DNA of 64,000 nucleotides, from the NCBI GenBank assembly GCA_949358305.1, contig OX442314.1, positions 6,263,087 to 6,327,086 of the forward strand. The letters are read 5' to 3'. Of this stretch, positions 21,649-32,429 are shown piece by piece; position 1 is the stretch's first letter; each line of letters starts with the position of its first letter. The notes beneath the pieces are model-generated. The model was given only the letters and a program-made list of their open reading frames with translations, did not search any database and had not been told where the DNA came from. The translations under genes and the position numbers were made by a program. The DNA is from Strigamia acuminata (taxonomy: Eukaryota; Arthropoda; Chilopoda; Geophilomorpha; Linotaeniidae).

Positions 21649-22756
21649 CTGCAGGTTAAATTTTCCTTCAATTTCCGTAACAGGCAACTATTGTGGCATT
21701 CTCTGTATTCACTTTCACTGGAGCATAAATCCGAAGATGTATTGAGAAATATGTACTGAAATTTAAAATTAAATAAACACTGGAATAATTTAAATTTCTG
21801 AGTTTCAAACTGTACTTTGCTGTAACTCAAACTAAATTTTGTTTTAGCCTTAAGATTTGTTCGAGCAATAAAAGTAATTTGTTTTCCAAAATCATTGGGT
21901 GACAGCACTAACTAAATATAGGAAAAAAGTAATAATAATTAGGTTTGTTTTGTTATGATGTTCTAGTTATGAACATTTACATGGTAAGAAGCTATACGGC
22001 AAACTTGATCGTCAGGTTTTTCAATATCCACTGTCAGTGATTTTCCGACAAAAGAGCTAATCGAATTCTTATCTGACCAAATAAAATTTTTATTTGCCAC
22101 TTACTATTCACGATTAATAACAACAATTTATTTACGAAATTGAAACGCTGAGCACATTCCTAAAGTGGAGTCAATTTCCTTACGGACAAAACTTTTGTTT
22201 GTAAATCCCTACGAAAAGAAACTTATAATTTCAAAACACAACTACGAATATTTCTTTTTACTTTCATGTCTACGCGAACTATCTGTTTGGCCACATTAGT
22301 CGCTTTCCAAAGTTCATCCACGTCATGAGTAGAGATATTCAACAAAGTTTTCACCATGTTTACGCATTTCAACATTCGGTCTCTAGGGTCTTTAAAGGTC
22401 TGGTGAGTTTTATTCCAAAGCCGGGCCATTTCGACTGTATTGCTACTACAGATCATCAAGTTTGGTGAAATGACATCATCTGATTGACTGGTTACATCGA
22501 CCGCTTTAGGATAACTTAAGTAATGCATTACTCTATTGTACGTCTGATAAGTGAGCATGCACGTGCAACATGAGAATAAAAGCAGCCAAAATACGTGGCA
22601 ATTGCGCCAACTAATTCTATTATTTACAAAATCATCCAAACCAATTAAATTGCATCTTGGCCGATTTGCGTCGTCTTTCATAAATTGATGAATTTTCAAG
22701 CGAAGTTTTCTCAATCCTCGACCATTTTTCCTCATCACGTAAGTATTGCGCATCAT
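21649..22756 (-). CDS. DEG-1: DEG/ENaC sodium channel gene, first five exons only
   Basis: Exons on the minus strand, each with GT-AG borders: 22756-22262, 22208-22136, 22072-21981, 21911-21816, 21755-21649. They match exons 1-5 of DEG-2 in size (exons 2-5: 73, 92, 96, 107 bp) and phase. The product starts at MMRNTY (the second Met aligns with the DEG-2 start), has TM1 (VFWLLLFSCCTCMLTYQTY, about 55-73) and the cysteine-containing first half of the ectodomain, ending TGC AG before the donor at 21648. The exon carrying the pore helix is not found. Downstream are a dispersed repeat and then the gypsy array, so the gene is either split by a huge intron or truncated. It is closest to DEG-2 and points away from it (head to head). 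Confidence 0.82.
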
Positions 22757-23032
22757 TTTTTAGGTTAAAAATGCCTCAGCTTTGTGGAAAGGAGCAGCTT
22801 GCCGTGTTTTGTCGCTAAATTCATAATCGACAAGCTTTTTTGTTTGCTCCCATAATATTTGTTCCCAAGCAACGCACTACTGCATAGAAAACTCATAAAA
22901 TTATCCAAACTGCAAGAATATTGACATAAGATCCCATTGATTCACAAAGTTGAAGTTGTGTTTCAAAAATTGTTTTTAACAAAGATCTGCAAGAGAGAAA
23001 TATAATGCAAGAAGCTAATAAAAACTTTCAAG

Positions 23033-23918
23033 TTACGATTTTAAGAGATTGTCGGTGATAATAGCTTACGGTAGAGTCATAAGTAATAAATTAAACTACC
23101 ATGTTTATGATTTTCCGAGAATGGTGTCACAAACGTTGGATTGCGTATGACATCACAGTAAGATGTGACTTGCTTGTTTCCATTGGTATTCGTTGCCATC
23201 ATGATTTTCGTATGGTAAAGACATGTTTTATCAGTGGTAACTTCACACAAATTGAAGAAGGGAGCATTATCTGCAATAAAATTAATCGTAAATGAGTGTT
23301 TTGTGGACAATCAACAATCTAAACATCATTGCGACTTACTGTACACAAGGCCATTATCCTCTCTACCTAAAATATATTAATTTCCATCACCATACGTCGC
23401 TGCGTATTAATACACGCAGCGATTTTTTTAAACGAAGTAAAAAAATGTAAATAATTATTTTTAATTTGGTCGAAAACAGAGTTTAAAAAAACCAATCTAT
23501 CCCAAAACATAAAAAGTGGATACATATACGCAGCGCCATTTGGTGATAAAAATGAATAGCGAGGATAATGGCGTCTTGTAGCCGTGAGTCGGAAATGATG
23601 TTTAGTTTGTTGATTGTCGCCAAAATACTAATTTATGATTAATTTTATTCTAGATAATAATTTCTTCTTCAATTTGGGTGAGGCTACCACAGAAAAATGT
23701 CTTTGCCTATCGAAAATCAAGACGGCAGCTCGAAAATTATGATGGCTATGAAAAGCAATGGAAAGTAGCAAGTCACGTCTTATTAACGGTTGTAATAACG
23801 ATGTCGTACGCAGCCCAACAACCGTGATAACATTCTCGGATCTCCATAAACATGGTATTTTTATTTATGATTTACGATTCTAAGCGATTATCACTGATAA
23901 TCTTTTATAGAATCATGA
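23033..23918. repeat. Long imperfect palindrome (fold-back element), about 890 bp
   Basis: The left arm (23033 to about 23430) matches the reverse complement of the right arm (about 23520-23918) over nearly its whole length, at roughly three-quarters identity by eye. The arms meet around a short AT-rich centre near 23470. Short ORFs on each arm are mirror images of each other and are not genes. It lies upstream of DEG-1. A transcript would fold into a long hairpin. No transposase. Confidence 0.7.
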
Positions 23919-24263
23919 ATCAGCTTACTTGTTGTTCTCCCTTCACGGCGACCTGTGTATAACCACTTTCAGTCATACAAAACATTGAATGGGCCTATTA
24001 TTATTTTTTAAATTTATTTTAAATATACTAATTCTAAAATCTGAATGGACAGATACACAAAACAGTTTTTGGATTTTGTTATCGAATTGTGTAAACAAAA
24101 ATATTTTTAATCTCATATGTAAAAATTAATTCTATATTTAATCAACATAAATTGTTTTTTTTTTTAAATTTTCATGTTTGAAATTTAATCTCATACTATA
24201 ACTCAATTATTATTCTTGATTATAATTTGATATGACAAAATAAAAAAATAATTTATAAACATT
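23919..24263. other. AT-rich spacer left of the Mutator-like element
   Basis: No gene. Its last 35 bases resemble 50521-50555 downstream of DEG-3, giving a related site without the transposon. Confidence 0.5.
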
Positions 24264-24271
24264 AATATGTT

Positions 24272-24815
24272 GGGGTGCCGTTCCAACGGCGAATCGTCCA
24301 AGGGCGAATCTGGCCATTCGGACGAATGGCGAATTTCGACTTTATTCTGTCCAAAACAGTCCCAACGGCAAATTTCTCCCAATTCAGCATTGGGACTGCT
24401 TTTGGACCTTTCTAATGGCGAATTGGTAAACGATTTGCCATTGGAAACGCAAAAACGTGACCAATGGCGAATATGTGTGTGCTGAATTTCGCCATTGGAA
24501 ACGCAAAAACGTGACCAATGGCGAATATGTGTGTGCTGAATTTCGCTATTGGAAAGGGTTTTGCGTTTCCAATAGCGAATATGTGTGTGCTGAATTTCGC
24601 CATTGGAAACGCAAAAACGTGACCAATGGCGAATATGTGTGTGCTGAATTTCGCTATTGGAAAGGGTTTTGCGTTTCCAATAGCGAATATGTGTGTGCTG
24701 AATTTCGCCATTGGAAACGCAAAAACGTGACCAATGGCGGATATGTGTGTGCTGAATTTCGCCATTGGAAACGCAAAAACGTGACCAATGGCGAATATGT
24801 GTGTGCTCAGGAACC
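24272..24815 (+). repeat. Left terminal inverted repeat of the MULE
   Basis: Begins GGGGTGCCGTTCC, then repeated GGCGAAT motifs, then the 54-bp array. Matches the right end in reverse complement, with different numbers of 54-bp units. Confidence 0.82.
24432..24809 (+). repeat. 54-bp tandem repeat array, left arm (about 7 units)
   Basis: Each unit contains GCCATTGG and CCAATGGC as a small inverted repeat around CGCAAAAACGTGA, followed by GAATATGTGTGTGCTGAATT. Two variant units instead carry GCTATTGG...CCAATAGC around a different core. Since 54 is divisible by three and units lack stops, spurious ORFs appear on both strands. A likely role is transposase binding, by analogy with subterminal repeats of other transposons. 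Confidence 0.85.
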
Positions 24816-24971
24816 CGAAAATTCTACAATTCATTAGTTCGAGACCAGCAGGACATGAACAGTGTTACACAACAATTTAGAACCCAAACGGACTCAGCAT
24901 CGAACGGAATCACATGTGCGAGGTCAAGTTAAACTTTCCATTCGATATCGATGCGAGTAACCTTGTATGTA

Positions 24972-24977
24972 TATAAA
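24972..24977 (+). promoter_or_regulatory. Possible TATA box for the MULE transcript
   Basis: TATAAA within GTATATAAATATAAC, just inside the left terminal repeat and pointing toward the transposase 3.6 kb away. An acceptor-like TTTTACAG lies 26 bases before the transposase ATG, which would fit a 5' untranslated exon and a long intron. Weak evidence. Confidence 0.25.
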
Positions 24978-27900
24978 TATAACGCCTCACGCAGCACGTA
25001 AAACGTATTTACACGACATTTTTACTGAAATAAAAGTTTGAAATTAAACAAAAAGCAATTTGAGGCACAAAACTGTGCATTTAAGTGCAAAAATTCATAC
25101 TTTTGGCTTAAATTTTGAAACTTGTATAAACAATGCCGTGTGGGTCCAAAAAACGCTTAAATAAATGAAAAATGAATTTTAAAATGAATTTTTGTTACAG
25201 GCATCGAGTAACAGCACCGGACATTACGTTTACTTCACCAAACATAAAACGAAGATAGTACGACGGACAACGCACCCGAAATTTATGGAAGATACATATT
25301 TTTAATATTGTGTAAATTATTATGTCTATACATTAATGCTTCTTTTTGGAAAGGAGATCGAAAAAACCGTTAATAAAACTTCTGTTATTCTATATTATGG
25401 AATGGATTTTTTTGTGTTAATAAAATAAATTTTAGAAATTTTTCTAATATTTGAATTAATAATCATTTGGATTGAAATGAGCACGGTGCTTTTGTAGAAG
25501 CGCGCAAAGCATTGCGGAGTACCTGCTCTGCACGCAGGAGCAGCAAGCGGTACAGCCAATCTAGCTGCCTGATTTAACATTGTTGTCCCAAGAGCAGCAA
25601 TCGGAAATGTAGAAAGCGGCGCCTAATCGCTTCAAACAACACGTTTTTGAAAAGTTTAATTCTTTTCATCACATATTGTCTATGTTATTATTCATTAAGC
25701 AGAGCCGGCTTGTGGGTCTTGCAAAAAATGTTTTTATTTTGGCAAAGTATTTTTTATCCCAAAAAGTTCATTTGTAAAGTAGATTGTCTCTAAAAAGAGT
25801 CTATTGCAGCACATGATAATGCATTTATTTGCCTAAAAATGTCTAAAAATGCATTTATTTTCGCCAGGTCGCTTACTACGACAAGACTGAAACGTTGCAA
25901 ATGAGATTGCACAAATTTTGACAATTTTGCATTAAAATGACCCAAAAAAAATGCATTTTTACACGCAGATTGCAATTTGTCTGTCGAAAGAAACGTTTTC
26001 TAGTGGTTTCTGCAGATGATGATGTTAATCTGAGCCAGCCATTTGATCTCTCTCGTTTACAATGCTACATGAAATACGGATTGCCGAAACGGGACTCAAT
26101 TTTAAGATACAATCGGACTCTCCAACCCAGCTGGGTTTTGGAACACTAAAAAAACAAAAGCCGCATTGAACTTTACAAGTGTAGGGCCATCCACGTATTT
26201 GAAATGTTTCGCAACACCAAAATATAGTAGGCACTTGATTCAAAATTTGATCGTGAAGATGGTGATGAGGAAACTGAAGTGTTTCATTATTGAACATTGC
26301 AATTATTGCACTAGAATGCAGAGAATTCTCCGCATTCATCGAGGTTTGATAACCGATCGAATGATTTGATTTTTTGACGTTTTTGATGGATTTAAATGTG
26401 AAAAAAAGTTATTTTTGGTTGGAAAATATCGATTTGAGCTCGAATTTTGATGAATTTGTTATGAAAATGTGAATTTTTGATGGTTTTTAACACTTTTAAC
26501 CGATTTACATTCTGATTAATGTGGATACGTTTAGGAATTGTTCCATTTATGGTTTGTTTTGGCCAATCATGCGCTGTTTAGTTTCGTACTGACAATTTTG
26601 CATTAAAATAGCACGAAAAAATGCATTTTTACACGCAGATTTCAATTTGTAAGTTTGCTTACTGTTAAAACTATTTATAGGAAAAGGCAAACTGTGTAAG
26701 ATTTGTATTACTTTTCATTTTAATTTTTTTTTCTCAAATATACTTGTAGAAAGTACGATTGGGAGGACAGCAGTGCCTGCATATGGACATGATCAAGATC
26801 TATTTTGAAAACGAATAATTATACAAAAAATATTTAATATTTTTGAGTTGTTACATTAGTGAGACGTCTGATAATATTAACTCAGAATCGTGTATTTTCT
26901 TGAATTCTCTTCGAATTTAGGAATCTCAACCCCTTATTGGAGGCTTTGTAAACGCGCATCACAGTACTTCGTGATTCTTGTTATATATATATACATATAT
27001 ATATATTGGATATGGTTTTATTAGATTATTAATTAGTTCTTAATAAATATGTTTATCTCTTAAATGTCACACACTTGTGTTGGCTCAACATGTTATTTTG
27101 ATCACATTCACCTATCAAATCACATTGTCGATTGTTACGAAGTCGGATATTAATCCTTATTCACTTGTTTATTTCTTCTCTACACCTAAACTAATTTGTG
27201 GTCACATGTGCAGTGACCTCCCCTACCCCCCCTACCCCAGGCGCAAGGTCATCGCACAGACGTGAGGTCATCCTATGGCCTCACAAAAGTCTAAAAATAT
27301 ATTTTTTTGTTTCATTTCTTCTGGTAGAACTTACTGCTGCTATTCTCTTGGTTATTTTCTACTTTAGTATAAAGAAATTCTTACAATTCATCCAGAATTG
27401 TATGTTAACTAAATTTCACGTCATTATGACGTAATTGTAAACTCTGCCAACAGAATTTTTTCTTTAAAGATCATAGGAAAAGAAATAAAAAATTTCTCTC
27501 ATAGCTTTGAAATAACCATGTTAAATCAAAATAAATTAGGCGCATTCAATTCTAAATTACCAAATTCCGATTTCAAAAACTTGATTACAGAATCGGTTTT
27601 TAACTTTTAACGAGTTAAACAACTAAACATCTGTAATGCAGGGAAGCATTACATATTAGACTTCTAAATCCTGTCCCTCTGTCCCTAAATAAAACACCGA
27701 AATAAAAGAAGATACAGTAATTAAATAAAAAATAAAATTTTTGGCCAAAATAGAGCAACAACAAACCAAATCCCGCCAAAATTCGATCAAAAATGATCAA
27801 ATTCGCGTAAGATAGCTCAACAACAAAAATATAAAAATAAATAATACTGTAATTTGTATTAACGACAATCAAAAATCTAATAGTTTTGCATTTTCCGCTA

Positions 27901-28045
27901 CAAAGCCGTCGCCGGTTGCTAGGAGACAGCGAGACGGCTGCACTGTAATGCGCGTTGATTCGTTCGTAAATTGGTTGTTTTTTTTTGTTTGATACATTTA
28001 ATCGGAAAACTTTTTGATTTGATTTGATTTATTGAAAAGAGGAGC

Positions 28046-28153
28046 CAGGGCCGTTTCTACCTATGAGGCGAAGAGGCGGCCGCCAGGTGGCCATGCCGTG
28101 GTAAGTAACTTTACCAAGGCCGCCTCTTTGCCTCATAGGTAGAAACGGCCCTG
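28046..28153. mobile_element. hAT-type MITE, 108 bp, with 8-bp target duplication
   Basis: Nearly all inverted repeat: CAGGGCCGTTTCTACCTATG at the left and its reverse complement at the right, continuing for about 37 bp. AGAGGAGC flanks both sides (28038-28045 and 28154-28161). The CAGGG start and 8-bp duplication are typical of hAT elements. It is inserted inside the larger MULE. Confidence 0.85.
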
Positions 28154-28594
28154 AGAGGAGCGAAAAGTGTATCTTAATTATGCGTTTTTAAGATTTTTCA
28201 TTCGAAATTCGAAAGTTAGATTACATTGCATCTGCCATGCGGCTAAAAGTTATTCATTTAAAATGGGTACATAACCTTTTTTAAGGTTATTTCAAAGCTA
28301 TGAGAGAAATTTTTTATTGCTCTTCCTATGACCTTAAAGGATTTTGAAGAGATTTGAATTTTTTTCCATCGTTTTTTGAATAAAACTCATTTTTTTGCGG
28401 TTTTTTTTAAAAATAAAATTGAATTTTTCATCAATTTTGAATTAAATTGAGTTTTTAAAAAAATGTTTTTGAATCAAATTGAATTCTCAAAAGATTTACA
28501 TGAGGCTTTGTGATGTTATTTTGTAAATTTTTAATTTATTAATTCTTTATTAATTCTTTTAATTTTACAGCGGATATCAATATCAAATACAGAC

Positions 28595-30457
28595 ATGCAA
28601 GCCACTATCATCGAAGGATTCCGAAAGAATTCTAAGCTGTATTTAATAGATGATGGACTACTCTATAGGCGCGATTCCTCAAAGGACAATAAAGCATACC
28701 TGTCGTGCAATGACAGAGCTTGTAGTGGAAGGGCGATTTTGCAAACAATCACAAATGAATCACTAATTTCAAAAGAACATAATTTAGCACATCTGGATGC
28801 ACACGTAGATGTAGCAAACAGGCAGTTTGCAGTTGTCGTTAAAACACGTGCTGAAGAAGAACCTTCAGTTAGCTTACGCACCATTTACCATGCCGCTGGT
28901 TTAGAGATCCCTGAAGCAACGACATCATTCAGGTCTGCGGAGTCGGGAATGGCAAAGAGGCGGCGTCTGAATTTCCCAGTATTGCCTGACACTTCAGAGG
29001 AGTTAGCCCAGCTGTTACCCGAAATAATGCATGGCCAAACGATTGGAGAAGAGATTTTTTTTCGAGAGCGACTGGTTGCGGGTGATGTAGAGATGTTAGT
29101 TTTCGCAGGGCCTCGAATGGTCACTGCCGCGACGAATGCTACGCTTTACCAGATGGATGGGACATTTACAGTTGTTCCGTTACCTTATTACCAACTGTTC
29201 ACCATATTCGCCATTACGAACGGATTTGCACTGCCTGTTCTGTTTGTGCTTATGACAGGCAAGACCCAGGCTGCGTACGAGACTTTGCTACGGTATGCAA
29301 AGAGCCTTAACTTAATGCGAGCTCAGGACCTAACCATTATCACCGACTTCGAGACAGGCTTGCTGCCAGCCATTCACCAACAGCTGCCTAATGCCCGGCA
29401 CCACGGCTGCTACTTCCACTATTGCCAGGCTCTCTGGAGGAAAGTTCAAAGTCTGCGAATGATAAGAGAATACCGAACTGTGGTTGAGATCAAAAGCATC
29501 ATTAAAAAAGCAATGGCACTACCATTTCTGAAACCAGATGACATAGTCGAGGGTTACGAAATCATCCGACAAGAGTTCATCGAAACAGATCTCATAGAAG
29601 CTTACAATCGTTTGATTTTCCTGTTCCTGGACTATGTAAACGACACGTGGATTCAGCGCGTGGGTGTTGAGCGAATTTCGGTCCACGGACAACACCGGCG
29701 TACAAACAATGCAGTGGAATCGTACCATGCTGCTCTTTATCGCCAAATCAAAACGAGCCATCCGAATTTGTGGGTTTTCTTAGATTTCATCCGACGTATC
29801 GAACATCAGGCATGCCGTGACTACGACTTGATCCATATGGGAAACTTGCCCAACCGAGATCGCCGCCTGAAGTATGCCTACACCGACCGCAGGATTCGCC
29901 GTGTAATTGCGCAGTATCGAGATAACCTGAAAACCATCCCAGAGGTGTTATCACATCTCATGAATGTCGCACCCCGGTTCGATGGCATGACGAGGGCGCA
30001 ACAGCGCACCGCTAGGCGTAATGAGGTTCGTGCGAATGTTATTTTGCCAGCACCGATTCCTGTGCTCGCACCGATTGTTGTACCCGCACCGATTGTTGTA
30101 CCCGCACCGATTGTTGTACCCGCACCAATGCCTGTTGCTCGGCCACGCCCAAACACGCGCGCCCGTGTGCGAGATGCAAATGTAGTACCACCTGTAGTTG
30201 CGCCACGAGATGCAAATGTAGTACCACCTGTAGTTGCTCCACGAGATGCAGACGACATGAACTGCATAATATGTCTAACTGCCAGAAAGAATGCCATTTT
30301 TCTGCCATGTGCACATGGCCACTGCTGCTTGCCTTGCAGTGAGCGGGTGATGCGTGGAGAATATACGGATGCCGCGGGAGTTCAGCGTGTGGGTAGAAGA
30401 CCTCATTGCCCCTTCTGCCGTGGTCGCGTGGTTAGCGTGCTCAGAATTTTTCTCTAA
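28595..30457 (+). CDS. MULE transposase with FLYWCH-like N-terminus and C-terminal RING finger (620 aa)
   Basis: Intact single ORF. Residues about 10-75 resemble a FLYWCH zinc finger (LYLIDDGLLYRR, C-x4-C, then H-x3-H), a common DNA-binding partner of MULE transposases. The catalytic domain covers about 175-400: MDGTF (first Asp), ITDFETG (second Asp), HGCYFHYCQALWRK, and NNAVESYH with the likely catalytic Glu. A Pro, Ala and Val-rich linker with 21-bp repeats (about 485-530) and two copies of RDANVVPPVVAP lead to a RING finger at about 557-612: CIIC, CAHGHCCLPC, CPFC. RING fingers usually act as ubiquitin E3 ligases; that activity here is inference. Start is the first ATG after an acceptor-like TTTTACAG. 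AATAAA follows 24 bases after the stop. Confidence 0.9.
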   Translation: MQATIIEGFRKNSKLYLIDDGLLYRRDSSKDNKAYLSCNDRACSGRAILQTITNESLISKEHNLAHLDAHVDVANRQFAVVVKTRAEEEPSVSLRTIYHAAGLEIPEATTSFRSAESGMAKRRRLNFPVLPDTSEELAQLLPEIMHGQTIGEEIFFRERLVAGDVEMLVFAGPRMVTAATNATLYQMDGTFTVVPLPYYQLFTIFAITNGFALPVLFVLMTGKTQAAYETLLRYAKSLNLMRAQDLTIITDFETGLLPAIHQQLPNARHHGCYFHYCQALWRKVQSLRMIREYRTVVEIKSIIKKAMALPFLKPDDIVEGYEIIRQEFIETDLIEAYNRLIFLFLDYVNDTWIQRVGVERISVHGQHRRTNNAVESYHAALYRQIKTSHPNLWVFLDFIRRIEHQACRDYDLIHMGNLPNRDRRLKYAYTDRRIRRVIAQYRDNLKTIPEVLSHLMNVAPRFDGMTRAQQRTARRNEVRANVILPAPIPVLAPIVVPAPIVVPAPIVVPAPMPVARPRPNTRARVRDANVVPPVVAPRDANVVPPVVAPRDADDMNCIICLTARKNAIFLPCAHGHCCLPCSERVMRGEYTDAAGVQRVGRRPHCPFCRGRVVSVLRIFL

Positions 30458-30480
30458 GATGTCATTTTCTTTTTTTACAT

Positions 30481-30486
30481 AATAAA
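30481..30486 (+). terminator. Polyadenylation signal of the MULE transposase
   Basis: AATAAA 24 bases after the stop codon, followed by a T-rich stretch. Confidence 0.6.
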
Positions 30487-31884
30487 CATTATATTCCAAT
30501 ATTTTAAAACCGCAATAAACAATTTAAAACTGCTAGAATTCATTCGAAATTGGAATAAAAACATGAAATTAGTGCATTATTTGCCTCTTTAACTTCCTTG
30601 ACCGCAACACTCCGAAGTGCTTCAAATTTCCCACTCACTTTGTAAGCGTTTTAAATACACACTAGGCTCGTTTGAGAAAATGATTTGTCCGTGTCCTCGT
30701 TCACTTTTCGATCTGCGCGACGGTCGACAGTCGATGGCTGACGGCCGTCGGACGTCGTACGTCGACTGTCGACCGTCAACTGTCGAATGTCGTGGCCGTC
30801 AGCTGAAGACTGTCGCGTCCGTCGGATGACAACAGCTGACGGTCAATCATGCTTTATTAGTTCGTTAGTTCATTTTTAACTTTGCTAAATGTTTTTTCAT
30901 TCTTGTACAGTCACATCTTATTATTTCATTCGGTTTTGTTCCAATCAATAAATAAATAAATACTCTTAATTTAAGAAAAAAAATTCAATATTATATTTAT
31001 TCGCATTAAATTACAATTTGTATGCAAATTAAACAATTTTGCTAGATGAGCAAAAAGACACTCAGATGTGCGATCACATACTATTTGCTATGGCGTATTG
31101 GCGAAGGAAATGCTTTTAACGACGATGGATTTAATTAAGCGTTGTTCAACAGCAAAAACAATTTTACAATGCTGGCATATGTGGATCTGTGTGGATGTTA
31201 AAGCAAATATCGTGTGTTATGTGAAAAATAGAAAATTACAGCAAATAATCCAAAATACCAGCATCCAAAAATTTTAAAAAATTAAAAAAAAAATAGCCGA
31301 AAATTATCAAAATAACCTGAAGTAACACCAAATAACAACAAAAAAATTACCGAAAATAACAGAAAATAACAGAGAATCATCAAAAATTACCAAAAAAATA
31401 GAAAAAAAATTGACGGTTTTAGGATTTAGTGTATTATTTTGGTGGTGATAAGTTGGCAGTAAAAACCTTAGCGGTTTGGAATGGGTGGTGGTGTTGTGCT
31501 ATGCTATGCAGCTAAAACAGCTTTACATGACACTTTACAATAATTAAATGCACATATTTAAAATATTTAAAAAAAATTATAAGTACCGGTATACATTATA
31601 AATACACCATAATTTGTGATAAAAGATGTTGTAGATGTGTATGTTTTGTGATGTTAAACGACTTTTGAATGCAGCTATTGTGTACTTTTTAAAAATCTTC
31701 ATAATAACCATGTTAAATCAAAATAAATTAGGCGCATTCAATTCTAAATTACAAAAATCCGATTTCAAAAACTTGATTACAGAATTGGTTTTTAACTTTG
31801 AACGAGTTAAAAACCGATAATCAAGTTTTTGATTATCTATTTAAATTATTATTTATTTTTTAAAGACCTGAGAACCGACCAAAC
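30487..31884 (+). other. Interior of the MULE after the transposase
   Basis: No gene. It contains a hairpin of 16-bp perfect arms rich in GTCGAC (30719-30734 and 30762-30777), an A-rich stretch with repeated AAAATAACAG-like units (31290-31420), and a copy (31707-31815) of the segment at 27515-27610. Confidence 0.6.
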
Positions 31885-32165
31885 ACTGCCCGCATTTGCG
31901 CGATCGAATGCAGCCAAACATCCGCCGCATTCGATCGCCCAAATACGGCCGGTGTTTGGCTATATTCGATCGCCCAAATACGGCGGGTGTTTAGCTGTAT
32001 TCGATCGCGCAAATGCGGCGGGTGTTTGGCTGTATTCGATCGCCCAAATACGGCGAGTGTTTAGCTGTATTCGATCGCGCAAATGCGGCGGGTGTTTGGC
32101 TGTATTCGATCGCCCAAATACGGCGGATGTTTAGCTGTATTCGATCGCGAAAATGCGGCATGTGT
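31885..32165 (+). repeat. 35-bp tandem repeat, about eight units
   Basis: Units read roughly GGCGGGTGTTTGGCTGTATT then CGATCGCCCAAATAC. Two variants alternate (CGCGCAAATGC and CGCCCAAATAC), giving a 70-bp higher-order period. The first unit or two is inverted. Spacers are not unique, so it is not a CRISPR. Confidence 0.85.
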
Positions 32166-32429
32166 AAAAATCGATTGGTACTGTTGCGGATCAGCTAGCA
32201 ATACGTTCTTGTAGCCTACCAATGTTAGGCCAATATTGGCTTTAGCACTGTGACATCCGGTCACCTCTCGCCTGGCATCACGTCCACAGTTCGTTTGCTT
32301 TAGGGAATCACGTCCACTCAACGTTCTGTTTAATTCGTCTTATTTAAACAGCAGAACTTCCTAAATAAATCAGTCGACCAGTTTAAACAAACCAAGCAAA
32401 CCAAGCACTTTAAATACACACTCGGCTCG

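Larger units (their letters stand above)
24838..28594 (+). other. Interior of the MULE before the transposase, with nested small repeats
   Basis: AT-rich, no convincing gene. It holds a 60-bp direct repeat (25920-25980 and 26591-26650, both with AATGCATTTTTACACGCAGA), a TA microsatellite near 26985-27005, and an inverted repeat pair (27473-27517 and 28285-28338). It also has a 100-bp segment (about 27515-27610) that recurs at 31707-31815, and a hAT-type MITE at 28046. These suggest repeated nested insertions. Confidence 0.6.

Noticed and set aside
23077-23310. Small ORFs in the palindrome
   Set aside because: Low support, mirror copies on the other arm are broken.
24412-24837. ORFs of 126 and 140 aa on both strands, built of 18-residue repeats
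   Set aside because: They follow from the 54-bp tandem repeat (a multiple of three without stops), appear on both strands, and lie inside the MULE terminal repeat.
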